This document shows, in pieces, positions 9,086 through 19,794 of a stretch of 64,000 nucleotides of DNA (positions are counted from its first letter, which is position 1; each line of letters opens with the position of its first letter). A program made the position numbers and the translations under genes. Below the pieces are notes generated by a model. It did not search any database. It saw only the letters and a program-made list of their open reading frames with translations, and had not been told where the DNA came from. Source of the DNA: Brugia malayi (lineage: Eukaryota; Nematoda; Chromadorea; Rhabditida; Onchocercidae); the NCBI RefSeq assembly GCF_000002995.4, contig NW_025062478.1, positions 13,382,462-13,446,461 on the forward strand, written 5' to 3'.

Positions 9086-9292
9086 GCATAGAGGTTTTTC
9101 ATTTTTCACCCATGTTATAACCCCAATATTCATTCCATGGAAGTAAAATTTTTCTATGATTAGACAATAAAATATTTTATTATTTACTAGAATAGTAATA
9201 ATAGTTACTGACACCAATATCAATTTATAGTATAAGTAATATTGTTTAGTTCTAAATGTATGGATTTTAGTTTCTCTCACAATTGATTTAGT

Positions 9293-9466
9293 ACTGCAGG
9301 CAGTACAAATTCAAAAAATAACGATCGGATCACAGAATCTATAATAGAAGATGATGATGAGTTTGAGATTATTGATGAGTTTATAAGTCTTTGTGATTCA
9401 AATAAAACATATTCTTTATCTTCTTCTTACCAAATAGATGAAAGTATTGTAGGAACAGATGGGTAG
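9293..9466 (+). pseudogene. Unidentified acidic protein fragment
   Basis: About 57 codons open on the plus strand, ending in TAG at 9464-9466. The acidic stretch IEDDDEFEIIDEFISLC is followed by a Ser-rich tail. It lies directly upstream of the ftsH remnant. The composition resembles linkers of bacterial secreted or ankyrin-type proteins, but nothing diagnostic is present. Confidence 0.3.
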
Positions 9467-9484
9467 AGTATGCCATAAAAGAGA

Positions 9485-9697
9485 AAAGAGATGTAACTGT
9501 TGCCATCATGGGTGGAAGGGTAGCAGAAGAGATAAGCGATGCATCTTCGAATATAAAACAAACGTCTGACTTATCACGTGCCATGGTGACAAAATGAGGC
9601 ATGAGTGACGAAGTAGGACCAGTATGTCACAGAATGTACATAGTTGTGACATAGTTTCTGAGGACACTCTGAAACTTAGAGATGAAGAAGTAAGTCT
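9485..9697 (+). pseudogene. ftsH: ftsH fragment (membrane AAA+ metalloprotease) with Trp-to-stop
   Basis: Part of the peptidase domain of FtsH, the membrane-bound ATP-dependent zinc protease. It reads DVTVAIMGGRVAEEIS, lacks the glycine-rich stretch usually next, and continues with SSNIKQTSDLSRAMVTK. A TGA then stands where the family has Trp before GMSDEVGPV. A shifted frame continues with SEDTLKLRDEE. The HExxH site and AAA domain are not present. Deletion, nonsense codon and frameshift make it a clear pseudogene. Confidence 0.85.
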
Positions 9698-9770
9698 TGG
9701 TGTTATGAAAAGACAAGATATAGTGAAATGAAAGATATATTAATAACGAAAGCAAAGAGAAAGAAAATCC

Positions 9771-9771
9771 T

Positions 9772-9806
<35 letters not shown>

Positions 9807-9810
9807 TCCC
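9771..9810 (+). repeat. CT-dinucleotide microsatellite
   Basis: A (CT)n tract with a few CCT interruptions. On the minus strand it produces an artificial GAG/ERER run. No function is evident. Confidence 0.95.
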
Positions 9811-10063
9811 ATATAGGTTATATTGAACAATTTTCAGTTAATCAATGTTAAACTAATAGCAATTCTCAAAAGTAGTAGGAAAGCAAATTGATTTGTTGCC
9901 TATAGCACTTATAAGTTCTTGAGTAAGCTTAAAAGTTCTTTATTTGTCTAGCTTTTAGCTGATAATAGAATTAGCATAATTTATTTAATAGTGAAATGAA
10001 TATAATTAATAAAAAACATTGTTAATAGCAACTCTTACTTTGTTGTTGTCACGACAGTCTGGC

Positions 10064-10299
10064 GCAAGTGAAACAAAAGGATTTTACCTGAGTGGCAGGT
10101 ATTATAGTCGATTTTTTTGCCAGCATGGGTAAGTTAAAACTAAAATCTGAAGATGCTAATTATAGAATTGCAACAGATTTTTGGAGGTATACCAGAAGAA
10201 TTGTATCACCTGGATAAACATAGCTGAGCTATAGTCCACCTTTTGCTGCAAGTATGGCATTTGGCAACCACAAAGTTGAATTAGAGGCACTTAAATAAA
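10064..10299 (+). pseudogene. Bacterial surface-antigen (OMP/Wsp-like) N-terminal fragment
   Basis: Mature N-terminus resembling the surface-antigen (Msp2/P44/Wsp-like) beta-barrel proteins of Anaplasmataceae. It reads SETKGFYLSGRYY, a frameshift, FASMGKLKLKSEDANYRIATD, then further on SPPFAASMAFGNHKVELEAL. The order (strand 1, extracellular loop, strand ending in an ExEAL-type segment) fits the start of the barrel. At least two frame changes and the loss of everything after about 75 codons show it is dead. The 3' end joins satellite DNA. Confidence 0.6.
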
Positions 10300-11790
10300 A
10301 TTAAAATTGATAATTTACAACCAATTTCCTTGTTAAATGTACGAAAACTATTACAAATTTTAAAATTTTTAAAAAATTCAAAATTTAAATTTGAAATAAA
10401 ATTTAATTTTAATTCTTAAATTGAAAGTTTTATTAATTTTGCTGATGATTTTTTGCGCAAAACTTAATTACAAAAACGTATTTTAATATTTAAACTATAA
10501 AATGACCACACCATATATGAACCGCCCTGGTGCAATGCATATAACATAATCAATTAAGTTCAAAATATTGCTATTTTTAGTAGTTTTGGCACTTAATTAA
10601 AATAAAAATTGATAATTTAGAACCAATTTCCTTTTTTAATGTATGAAAACTATCACAAATTTTAAAATTTTTAAAAAATTCAAAATTTAAATTTGAAATA
10701 AAATTTAATTTTAATTCTTAAATTGAATTAAAACCATTACTAATTCAAAGTTTTATTAATTTTGCTGATGAATTCTTGCGCAAAACTTCATTACAAAATT
10801 TTAATTCTTAATTTGAATTTAATTAATTTCACTTCTCTAATATTAAAAAAAATTTTGATTAATTTCATTTCTCTAATATTAAAAAAGAACTTAGTTATTA
10901 AAGTTTATTTTCTTATAATTGATTAATTTGTGTGCATTGCATAGGTGCTGGTCGCATACATCGTGGTCATTTGATCAGCAGAAATATTAAAATAAGCTTT
11001 AATAATTGAGTTTTAATCGATATTTGATTAGCAAAACTAATTAAATTTTTAATTCTTGACGGTTTTAATTCATTCTCACAATTATAATTAATTTTTATTT
11101 CAAATTTAAAATTTAAATTTTATGAAAATTCATCAATTTATTAGAATTTTGCATATTAATCTACATAATAAATTCTAGCAATATCAAAAATTTATTTTAA
11201 TTAATTTTTAATATATATATATAAATATAAAAAAATGTCAAGTCATTTAAAAAAGTAGATATTTTGAACTTAACTGAGTAATTTTTATGCATTGCATGGG
11301 TACTGGTCACATACATTGTGGTCATTTGACCAGCATAAATATTAAAATAAACTTTAATAATTAAGTTTTAACCAATATTTGATTAGTAAAACTGATTAAA
11401 TTTTTAATTTGTCACGTTTTCAATTCATTCTAACAATTAAAAATAATTTTTATTTCAAATATAAATATCAAATTTTAAGAAAATCGTATAATTTTTAAAA
11501 GTGTTTGTATATTAAACTGTGAAATAAATCCCGGGTTGATCAAAATTTATTTTAATTAGATATTAAAATGTTAAAAAATATTAGATCGTTAAAAAAAAAA
11601 AGATATTTTGAACTTAATTGATTAATTTTTATCCATTGCATGGTACTGGTCATATACATTGTGGTCATTTGGTCAGCACAAATAATTAAATAAACTTTAA
11701 TAATTGAGTTCTGAATGATATTTCAGTAGCAAAATTAAATAAATTCACTGTTTTAATTCATTCTTACAATTATAATTTGCGACAACTGCT
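10300..11790. repeat. AT-rich satellite array with an internal orientation change
   Basis: Units of the same satellite as at 1-1135. Around 10500-10545 the core is in the GACCACACC...GCAATGCAT orientation; at about 10925, 11285 and 11633 it is in the GCATTGCATAGGTACTGG orientation. The stretch 10310-10450 is repeated at about 10598-10790, period near 285 bp. No genes. Confidence 0.85.
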
Positions 11791-14784
11791 TACTCCTTAT
11801 AGGTATTGCGATTTTTAATGTTCACGCTGAGAATAGAAATGATGAGCGGAGGGAAGAAATCGTAAGTTCTCTTAGGCAGTGAGCTTTCTGCTGTGGTAGT
11901 AAATTCTATTTCTCTTGTCAGCTGGCTACCATCCGTTTCCCGAAAGAGACAAAAAAAAGAAAAAATTTTTTAGAAGAAAAAAGGCCTTTGTGGACCAGTT
12001 TTGATAAAATTCTTTATCTCTACAAATCGTTCACATGAGATTTACAACATAACTGAAAACATCAGAATGGAAAAAGAAACAAAAGCAGCTTTTTCAAAGT
12101 TAATCATTCAGACAAGCAAGAGATGTCTTGTCGAGCCAAAACAACAAAAAGTGAGGAGAAGCCTAAAATAAGCTCCAACAAAGCTGGATTCATCGATTTA
12201 GCACATCATATCCTATCTTTCGACAGATCCATGTCTTGAGTCCTAAAAATTTTGAAGTGAACTTGTCTAAATTACAGGAAGCAAAGAGCAAACATATCCA
12301 ACAGCGTAAAGCGTTAGGTCGCAAAAGTAATATATGTGATGAAACGATCCGGAAAATTTGCACAAAGCTTGGAACATCCGAGAATAAAAGAAAGAAACGA
12401 AATTTAAAATCTACGATGCTCTGAATGATGGATGTATTTGTGGAAATTTTTTCGTTGAACAGGAATCGGGAGATTGGCACTTACGAGATTAATTTTTGAA
12501 TAGAAATAAAAAAATAAATTGAAAATCTCATTCTGATTACAAATCCTTCAGAACGCTTCATTCTTTTCACCGCTATCAATGTGATTAACATGTTTTTTTC
12601 TTTCAGTAAGTATTTTTTTCAAATAAGAGCAATCAAATAAGTATTACCTGCTCAGAACTTTATCTAATTAATTCCTTCAATTAATTTTCATAATGCGACA
12701 GAAAGATATGGGAAATCTAAGCTGTGAAATATTTATTTCTTTGGGAATTATTTTCTTGCCAAATCATCTTCTTGACCTGCCAACTCGGTAACTGACCAGT
12801 CATCCCACAATCATCAAGCGAATCATCCCACAATTCATAATGCTTAATAATGCGTACTATATGATGTTAAATTTAAGCTAAAATTAGTAAATATGCAAAT
12901 TTCAGCATCAGTTCGTCTTGGCATGGGCGACTTCATTTTCTATAGTTTGCTGGTAGATAAAGCCTCCGCGACACGTAATACAATGTGCGTTGCTGACTCA
13001 ATGGCTGGCTGACTGGCTGGCTGGCATACTCACCCTGGCAGTACTGTCTAGCTACGATGAACCCACTACAGCACTATCTGTTCCGATCGATTACCATCGC
13101 TGTACTGCTACATTCTGCTACATTTATCTGTTCGTCGAACCATTCCATAATCGCATAGTGATGAGCACAAAATTATTTACCTCTAGACAAAACAGAACTG
13201 TCTCCACCATATGACTTCTCCAGTTGCAGGCAAGTTCATCAGTTCATAAATTTGATACATGCCAAAGATCATAAGGGATCATCTTAGTGACAGCATATTT
13301 TGCATTAAAAAACAATACAATGGAATCAACGCTACATTATGAAAGAAATAACGAATAAATAAAAGAAAGTGAGAATGCAATCAACAATGCCAAATTTAAG
13401 AATAAACTTTAAAATCGAAGATGAAACGAAGGAGTCAAAAAGTAAGCAATATAAACTAATTAAAAATGCAATACATTCTAGGTATAAATAAATGAAGCGA
13501 CAAATACTATTATTATTATTATTATTATTAAAAATCCAACACTTTAAAAGTCAAAGAGTAAAACAGTTGAATTAAATCCTTGCTGAACACCCCGATGCTG
13601 AATTCATCAAAGTTGAAGTGATACAGCCAAACATTACGCCTAAATAATTAAGTTGCAATTCAAAGCAACATAACAGCCAAAAAAATCCACTATTACTAGA
13701 AAGTTCAATCTGTATTAATATTAGATTTAAAACTGAATGTTTCGTAAAATGTGAACCGAGGAAAGTTAGGCAATGAATCATTAAATTTCATCTTATAAAT
13801 GTTTCGTATAATATCAATTGATTCAGATAATGAAACTTAACTATTACATACTTCTCTCAAAACTTTACTTCGCCGTAATAACTATTACAAGTACCGATTA
13901 TCCTCCAACTTGAAATTACTATTTTACATGTTTTTTGAAAAAAGCTTTCAGAAAAAAAATCCGAAAAGATTATGCTTCAAAGTGTTAAGGAAAACAAAGA
14001 ACAAATAATTTAACCTATTGTGAAAAGTTTTCTAGAAAATTCCAAGAGAAGGAATATCGATTGCCAAAAACCAATCGATTGGTAACCATAACTGCATGAG
14101 ATCCAAGCAAAAAAAAAAAAAATAAATAAATAAATAAAAACAAAAAGACACAAAAAAGAAACAAAAGAATGATTGATGATGATGATTTCGATAAGAATGA
14201 GACGTTGGTCATGGTCGTTTAATAGAAATACATGTAGAAATAACATTAACATAGTTCACAGTAATATTTTTGTTTCCGAAACTGTACTTTCCTTTTTGTT
14301 ATTCAGGTAAATGAGATTAAAGCTTGTCTTTATTTTAGTTCGAAGAAGTTTCGGTAGAATTTATACTTTCTAACTTAACTGCTCACGTCCGCTTACGCCG
14401 TCAACTCTGCTTTCCGATCAGTCTAATCATAGAGAGGATAGCAGTTTTCATAAAATTTAAAAGAAGGAAATTCGCAAATGGTACATGAACCGTGAAACGT
14501 TATGGACGTAGCTAACAAATCATATTTGAAATTTTGAACTAGATATGAAGGGATTTTAACCACGGTAATTGCTATTCCTGCAATAGCTGCAACTGTTTTC
14601 AAAGTCCGACAGTCAGGGTTAGAGGCATGATAATGCTAGCAACAGAACTAAATCTGCTAACAATTTCGTCTTATCAGTGCCACTTACTCTGTCTGCAAGT
14701 ACTGCACATGAGAGTGAAAAATCTATATCTAGTAAAAATACCGTAATGACAGCTCAGTCTTAAACATTTTTTACTTCTGATAAA
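11791..14784. other. Host-like sequence without a secure gene
   Basis: Less repetitive and less AT-rich than the satellites. The stretch 12060-12480 has coding-like patches on the plus strand (AGFIDLAHHILSFDRSMS near 12180-12238 and NFEVNLSKLQEAKSKH near 12245-12290) in different frames, which could be a decayed or intron-split host gene; I cannot identify it. Other visible items are a short TGGC/TGAC tandem near 13000-13024, a (TTA)n tract at about 13509-13530 and an A-rich run at about 14108-14140. Small open frames at 12990-13214 and 14010-14252 look like chance. Confidence 0.45.
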
Positions 14785-15450
14785 ATAAAAAACCAACCAT
14801 ACTTTTGGATCCTCCCCGACTTCTTTTAATATAACAGTATGACACTCTCTGCACGTCCATAATGTGTTGACTATATCATCTAAACCTTTTAAGTCTATTC
14901 TCGCCACCACAGCATTAATCCCTTGTTTGACCAAGGGAAAATCTAGTACTTGGATCTGTGTGCTTGATTAGTATGTACTCGCGTTCAGTCAACATGAAAA
15001 CATTTTGGTAGACACTAGTAGCTTTTAGATTTGACAAAAAAATCTGTGTTGATGTTTGCTGTACATTTATATTACTAATAGTACTTTTGCTTGCATCTTC
15101 AACGCTCTGAATAGCAAAAACCACAAAGGCATTTAATTTTCTCATCACTTTCAACCAGTCCTTTATCTTAGATGCAAAAAGAGGATTATATATTAATGTC
15201 CATACCTCATTAAGGACGATAATAGATGGAGTGCCATCAAGAGATATACTAATCCTGTGAAATAATAAGTCAAGACCAACCCCAGAGCAACGGGATCTTT
15301 CAGTAAGCTAGCCATTTCAAAGCCAAATGCTCTTGCTTTTGAAAAATCTATCAAATCTTTATTGTTATCAAATACTGCAGCATGAGAGCTATTACCATGC
15401 CACATAGATATCACTCCAGCTAGAGTATCAGAACCTGCAAGTCCTAAAAA
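14785..15450 (-). pseudogene. virB4: virB4 3' fragment (type IV secretion ATPase)
   Basis: C-terminal part of VirB4, the inner-membrane ATPase that energises type IV secretion. On the minus strand it reads VISMWHGNSSHAAVFDNNKD, then FSKARAFGFEMASLLKDPVA. Frameshifts lead to the Walker B region as SIIVLNEVWTLI, where the family has Asp before Glu, so Asp is Asn here. It continues with MRKLNAFVVFAIQSVEDASKS, MLTEREYILIKHTDPSTRF and INAVVARIDLKGLDDIVNTL. Three frames are needed to follow it. Walker A and the N-terminal half are absent. It cannot encode a working ATPase. Confidence 0.9.
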
Positions 15451-15660
15451 TGGTACTAGGTTTCTGAAGGATCTATCTTCCTTTCATAATTTAAAATTTC
15501 CTTCAATTATTTATCATTATTTAACTATTATATGGTTAAATTTCTATTTTGTGTACTGTTATTGCCGCTAATAATAAATACTAATAATAAATATATTAAA
15601 GCATAATGAAAATTTATCTAAAAATCCTTGAGTATTTTCAGAACTTAGCTAAAATTTTTT

Positions 15661-15698
15661 TGACACCTCCTGATTATTTCTGTTGTCAGGAGGTGTCA
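15661..15698. terminator. Perfect 13-bp stem hairpin, bacterial terminator-like
   Basis: TGACACCTCCTGA (15661-15673) and its exact reverse complement (15686-15698) flank a 12-nt loop, preceded by a T-run. It lies between the virB4 and prfB remnants. Stem size and context fit a fossil rho-independent terminator or a bacterial intergenic palindrome; with the T-run upstream it would serve the minus strand. Activity in a nucleus is not implied. Confidence 0.5.
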
Positions 15699-15745
15699 AA
15701 ATTGCGCCTCGAAAAGTTGTAGTCTCAAACTGTGGATGGTAATCT

Positions 15746-16044
15746 ATGGCAAAACAGCCAAGAGGGACAAGAATTTTAAAAGAATATTCTAAAATTAAGA
15801 ATGATATAGAGTCATTTTCAAAGCTAGAAAGTGATTATAACGATGCTATCAGTTTAATGAAATCCACTATTGATGAAAACGATGAAGAGTTTTTCTCTGA
15901 AATTGAAAATGAATTATTAAAATCAGAGAAATTAGTCAAGCGTAAAGAAACAAATTTCTTATTTACTGGTGGAGCAAATAATACTGATTGCTTTTAGAAA
16001 TCCACTCAGGAACAGAGAGCGATGATTGGACTGAAATGTTGATG
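15746..16044 (+). pseudogene. prfB: prfB fragment (peptide chain release factor 2)
   Basis: N-terminal region of release factor RF2, which recognises UGA and UAA stops. It reads YSKIKNDIESFSKLESDYND, a helical domain 1, then FTGGANNTD. A frameshift near 15990 leads to LEIHSGTESDDWTEML. The conserved GGTES turn is missing two glycines. The catalytic GGQ loop and the tripeptide anticodon are not included. The first dozen codons (MAKQPRGTRILKE) do not look like RF2 and probably belong to a junction. Confidence 0.85.
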
Positions 16045-16282
16045 TGTATTTGATAGATATTAATATCTATTCGATATTAACCCAGGGTTTCTTTTGCCTT
16101 CTTCATTTGATTAAAAATTTAACTAATTTTATCATGATGCTTGTCCCGCATTCATTCAAGTAGCGTAACAATTCACCAACGCATTCATTCAAATAACAAT
16201 TCCTCTCAAAAAAAGAAAAAAAAAATGAGTTGGCTTTTTTGTCGTAATCCACGATAATTAAAACATTATTTAAAAAGGGATG

Positions 16283-16778
16283 ACAATGGAATATGAAGAA
16301 TGGAAAGAAATATTAAGTGCAATCGATAAGGAAACAATTAAGTAAAGATAACGCAATTGCAAAAATAAAAGAGAATTTAAAAAAAAATGGATTTAAGTAC
16401 ATATGGAAGGAAACTAATTTTGATGTAAATCACTTATTTGCAGTGAAAAATGGACTATTGCATTTGCTGTTCACAATAATCTAAAAAGTGTGGTGAAAGC
16501 TTTATTTGGGTGGAAGGAATTGATATTAATTAATGCAGTGGACAAAGATACATTTGGCTGTTAAGAAGTCATATTGATATAGTGAAAAATCCGTTAGAAG
16601 GAAATGTCAATGTAGATGATGATGAAGATAAATGCACTCCTTCACATTGTATCAAGGGTGCACAGGCAACGGAGACTCTAATAGAAGCAGGCGCAAATGT
16701 TAATGCAGACGATAAAGATAAATGCACTCCCTCACATGTATCACGGGCGTACAGACAGCAGAAACTAATAGAAGCAGG
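16283..16778 (+). pseudogene. Ankyrin-repeat protein fragment, broken
   Basis: Segments of an ankyrin-repeat protein of the kind abundant in Wolbachia. An N-terminal piece starts at ATG 16286 (MEYEEWKEILSAIDKE) and is cut by a stop. Shifted frames give NLKKNGFKYIWKETNFDVNH and WTIAFAVHNNLKSVVKAL. Degenerate repeats follow: ETLIEAGANVNADDKDKCTP, then a second LIEAG. The repeat signature (LIEAGANVNA-DKDGxTPLH) is recognisable. Multiple frameshifts and stops make it a pseudogene. Confidence 0.8.
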
Positions 16779-16872
16779 GGTATCGGGCCAGAAATTATGG
16801 AAGCGGTACTGTCGATGCTGCGCGAAGCAGAGGCAAAGATTTCAATAGATGTTATTGAAATAGGAGAGCGTG
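16779..16872 (+). pseudogene. icd: icd 5' fragment (isocitrate dehydrogenase)
   Basis: About 31 codons matching the start of the NADP isocitrate/isopropylmalate dehydrogenase family: GIGPEIMEAVLSMLREAEAK, then [10 protein letters not shown]. The family start normally has a GDGIGPE motif; the bases just before GIGPE are ankyrin-derived. It joins the dnaJ fragment at its 3' end within a shared few bases. It is too short for function. Confidence 0.75.
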
Positions 16873-17082
16873 ACCATAACGATCATAGCCTGCTCTTTTC
16901 TCAGAATCAGATAGGACTTCATACGCAGCTGTTATTTCATTAAATTTCTCCTCTGCTTCTTTATTGCCAGGATTCCTATCTGGATGATACTTTAACGCTA
17001 ATTTTTTATATGCTTTTTTTATCTCATCAGTACTAGCATTTCTATCTACCCCCAGCAGCTTATAGTAGTCTTTTTTACTCAT
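16873..17082 (-). pseudogene. dnaJ: dnaJ 5' fragment (complete J domain)
   Basis: A J domain of the Hsp40 co-chaperone DnaJ starts at ATG 17082: [20 protein letters not shown], then [17 protein letters not shown] with the HPD tripeptide that stimulates DnaK, and [20 protein letters not shown]. The Gly/Phe linker, zinc-finger domain and C-terminal domains are absent: the frame leaves the family at 16871 and stops soon after. No lesion is seen in the 70 codons that remain, so it would encode an isolated J domain if transcribed, but no host promoter or splice context is visible. Confidence 0.92.
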
Positions 17083-17435
17083 ATATAACAGTTCAGTATT
17101 TAATTTTTAAAGACAGGTATTGCATATATCAATTTCAAGTGTGGCATCTGTTTCCTATCTAGACAAGAACATAGTGCACTAATAATACCGAAAGCAAATT
17201 CTTCTCACAACCTTTGTGTTAAACGAGTAAAATTACCATATTTCGTACATCTCAAGTAATTGCATGAAAGGTATTACCAAGCCCAGAACTAACAGGAGAA
17301 CTAAAGTAAACTTATGAAATAAAATTGGAATTTCAATCAGGTCAGTGAAAAATTTTTGCCAGCACCAATTTTACAAATTCTCTCATTTTATAGCTTGTAA
17401 AAGTATAGGGTATAGTACAGCATGATGTTATTAAC
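17083..17435. other. Upstream region of dnaJ remnant, no gene seen
   Basis: About 350 bp between two divergent bacterial remnants. It likely contains fossil bacterial intergenic sequence. I see no convincing motif. Confidence 0.4.
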
Positions 17436-18383
17436 ATGGTAGCAAATAAAAATACAAGTATTAAAGAGAATTTTAATAAATATATGCACAATGGAGTTGA
17501 AATTTCGTTTGTGGAAAGAGGTTATTGGGCAATTCACTTAACAAAGCTAACGCATTTTAGCTTGTAGCTAGTTCTTTAGCTACTCTTACGTTACTTGCAT
17601 CTGTAACATTTGCTGCATTTTCTAGTGTACCTCTTCCTCTAGCCTTTACTTTAGCTATGTTGTCTGTTTTAGCAGCTATACTTTCACATAAAATAACTAG
17701 TAGTAATAAGAAAAGGAGAACTGAGAGAGATGAGGTTACTAAAGGAGGGCAAGAACTAGAAAATAATTCTAGAGAAGGAAACTGGGAAAGCCGCAAGCAA
17801 ACTAATGAAGAAGTTGAAGAATCTATTAAACCAGAAAAGTAGAGAGCTAATTAGTGTAAAACAACAGTTAGATAATACTGTATAAAGAGTTAAGTAATAG
17901 AGATGGTAAAATCAAAAAGCTAGAGAATAAAATAATAGAGTTAAACGACAAAATAGCTGTAATTGTGGGTGCCTCAAACAAGAATACAGAAAAATTAAGT
18001 AGTCAGTTGAATTTGGCTCAAGGAAAGTCTAATGTGGAACTGAAAACGCAGTTCTTCGCAAGGAAAAAGAATTCTTAGAGTACAAATTGGAAGGTAAAAT
18101 AGACTATATAGCTGAAATATTGCAATGTAAAGACAAATTGGGAAAAGTAACAATCAACGAGATTAATGAAAACTAAGAAAGATTGCATGATATAGACAAA
18201 CAGTTGCAAGAGCAAGTAAATAATCTAGATAGAACAGAAAAATCTACAGCAGAATTGGAGAGAAAAATACAAGAACATAAAGAAGAATTTATGAAAAAAG
18301 AAAAAAAAGCAAACGACTGGAAGAGACAAACACCGTGCTTACAAAAAATAACAAAACTCTTTTTGATAGGCAAAAAAGAATAA
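17436..18383 (+). pseudogene. Membrane-anchored coiled-coil protein, multiply broken
   Basis: Begins at ATG 17436 (MVANKNTSIKENFNKYMHNG), hits a stop at about 17565, and continues one frame over with two hydrophobic segments (LVASSLATLTLLASVTFAAF and LAFTLAMLSVLAAIL), then a charged linker ending in a TAG at 17840-17842. Further Lys/Glu-rich coiled-coil pieces follow in changing frames (NRDGKIKKLENKIIELNDKI; DIDKQLQEQVNNLDRTEKST; KIQEHKEEFMKKEKKAN). Two transmembrane helices followed by long coiled coils are a layout seen in Wolbachia hypothetical proteins. No enzymatic motif. At least four lesions. Confidence 0.6.
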
Positions 18384-18790
18384 CCACTCTGATATGTCAG
18401 ATTGTAAGTTTTATTGAATAAAAAAGAAAAATTTAAAAAATCTTTATAATAATGTATAAAAAGTAAGACTTTCATAAGTGTACTAACAATTAAAAAGGTT
18501 GTAAAGAACTTTAAAACTTTACTTTAGAAGTCAAAAATGCAGCAGAAGAGCTTGGCATACTCATAGAAAGTAAAGAAAGTACTTCATGAGGAATAGAGTA
18601 ACATGGATAATCCGTAGAGGTTATTAAGTAGCTTAGGCTTGACTAATTATAATAATCTACGTGAGTTTACCTATTACAGTATAAGAATTGTGGTAGTACA
18701 TTTGCAGACATGGCTTCTTGTACTCTACGTTATGCTTTGCTCTGAAGCGTTTGCTTACCTGGTGTGACTCTAACTTATTTTAAAGCCGAG
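18384..18790. other. Decayed tail of the coiled-coil gene, then no recognisable gene
   Basis: A short plus-strand stretch near 18532-18585 (EVKNAAEELGILIESKES) may be a last coiled-coil piece. Beyond that I see nothing coding. Confidence 0.4.
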
Positions 18791-18794
18791 CTTA

Positions 18795-19344
18795 CCTCCT
18801 CAACTTAACTATTTCAACACATTCAAAATCAGAGTCCACTTTTACTTCAAGTTGCTTGTGAATATGCTTATTTACATTATTAGCAAACCTGCCTCTAATT
18901 AGGACATCCTCCCTGATGTCACAGAAAGAAATATAGTATTATTTGAATTAAGGTGGAATTTTACATCATTTTTGCAATCTTTCAGATATATATCCCTCCG
19001 AAAATCTGGTATTTTTCTCTGTATAGCCTTTTTAGGATTTATTCGACAGAATTCTCAAAAAAAAATATGTCTATTTCTTTAGGTACACTTGATGGAATTA
19101 TGATATCGTCATTAATTCTGTTTTCTTTTAGAGAAAAAAGTTCAATGTATGTCCTTTTTTTACTGTGTTTTTCAAAGTATTTAGGGAGATACATATTAAG
19201 ATACTCAGAATGTAGTTCTATACGATTTTTTTACTTATATTCTGGATTAAATATATATTTATTGCCATTTTGCTTAAGCTTACATGTTTTAAATTTACCG
19301 AGTTCAGTATTGAAATTTCCTGGTTCAATCTCAAAAGCAAGTGC
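18795..19344 (-). pseudogene. Unidentified minus-strand gene remnant in at least three frames
   Basis: The minus strand reads as consecutive coding-like pieces: MALAFEIEPGNFNTELGKF (just inside the glmU junction), RIELHSEYLNMYLPKYFEKH and SLKENRINDDIIIPSSVPKE, and CDIREDVLIRGRFANNVNKH followed by VKVDSDFECVEIVKL and a stop. Together they would be a protein of about 180 residues. I do not recognise the family. A long open frame on the opposite strand (18953-19459) has a Phe/Tyr/Ser-rich composition typical of an antisense shadow. Confidence 0.4.
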
Positions 19345-19420
19345 CATCGCCAATTGTTGTGTCCTCGCATTTGGTAAATGGACCGATTTTAGCACCAGGT
19401 CCTATTCTTACTCCAGGGTT
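19345..19420 (-). pseudogene. glmU-like hexapeptide-repeat fragment
   Basis: About 25 codons with left-handed beta-helix periodicity: GVRIGPGAKIGPFTKCEDTT, then IGDGT. The IGP/IGD hexapeptides and the CEDTTIGDGT wording resemble the acetyltransferase half of GlmU (bifunctional UDP-GlcNAc pyrophosphorylase), but other hexapeptide acyltransferases are possible. It abuts the start of the proS fragment on the other strand. Confidence 0.5.
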
Positions 19421-19422
19421 CG

Positions 19423-19794
19423 TATGGTGTTGGGATTTCAAGGCTCTTTGGTGCAATAATAGAAGCTTTCCATGATGATAAAGGAATTACCTGGCCAAAA
19501 GCAGTGGCTCCTTTCAGGGTTGGGTTAATCAACTTACAGACAAAAACGGCTGAATATGTAGAGATTGCAAATAAAATATACAGTACTTTAAAAAGTGACG
19601 AAGTGTTTCATAATGATACAGAAGGAAGTATAGGAGTAAGATTTGCTAAGATGGACCTCATAGGCTTGCCATGGCAAATAATTGTTGGGAAGAAAGCAGT
19701 AAGTGAAAATATAATTGAAATAAAAAATAGAGCAACTGGAAAGGTAAAGGAAGTGCAGATTGAAGAAGCAATAAACTACTTTAACGTAAAATGA
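19423..19794 (+). pseudogene. proS: proS 3' fragment (prolyl-tRNA synthetase)
   Basis: C-terminal third of prolyl-tRNA synthetase, which charges tRNA-Pro. The frame opens inside class II motif 3 (YGVGISRLFGAIIEAFHDD), then ITWPKAVAPFRVGLINL, the start of the anticodon-binding domain, through SIGVRFAKMDLIGLPWQIIV and EEAINYFNVK to a TGA. No lesion is seen in the 123 codons present; the ATP- and proline-binding N-terminal part is missing. The TGA overlaps the acpS ATG (ATGA), a bacterial-style coupling that shows this segment arrived as contiguous bacterial DNA. Confidence 0.93.

Noticed and set aside
12990..13214. 74-codon plus-strand frame
   Set aside because: Starts in a short TGGC/TGAC tandem and has no domain or splice context.
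14785..15450. A working type IV secretion locus
   Set aside because: Only part of virB4 remains, with three frames and Asn in place of the Walker B Asp; no other vir genes are present.
16053..16070. 18-bp perfect AT palindrome (ATAGATATTAATATCTAT)
   Set aside because: In sequence this AT-rich, short AT palindromes are expected often; no other supporting signal.
18953..19459. 168-codon open frame on the plus strand
   Set aside because: Phe/Tyr/Ser/Leu-rich composition without motifs, antisense to coding-like minus-strand pieces and running into the proS frame; treated as a shadow.
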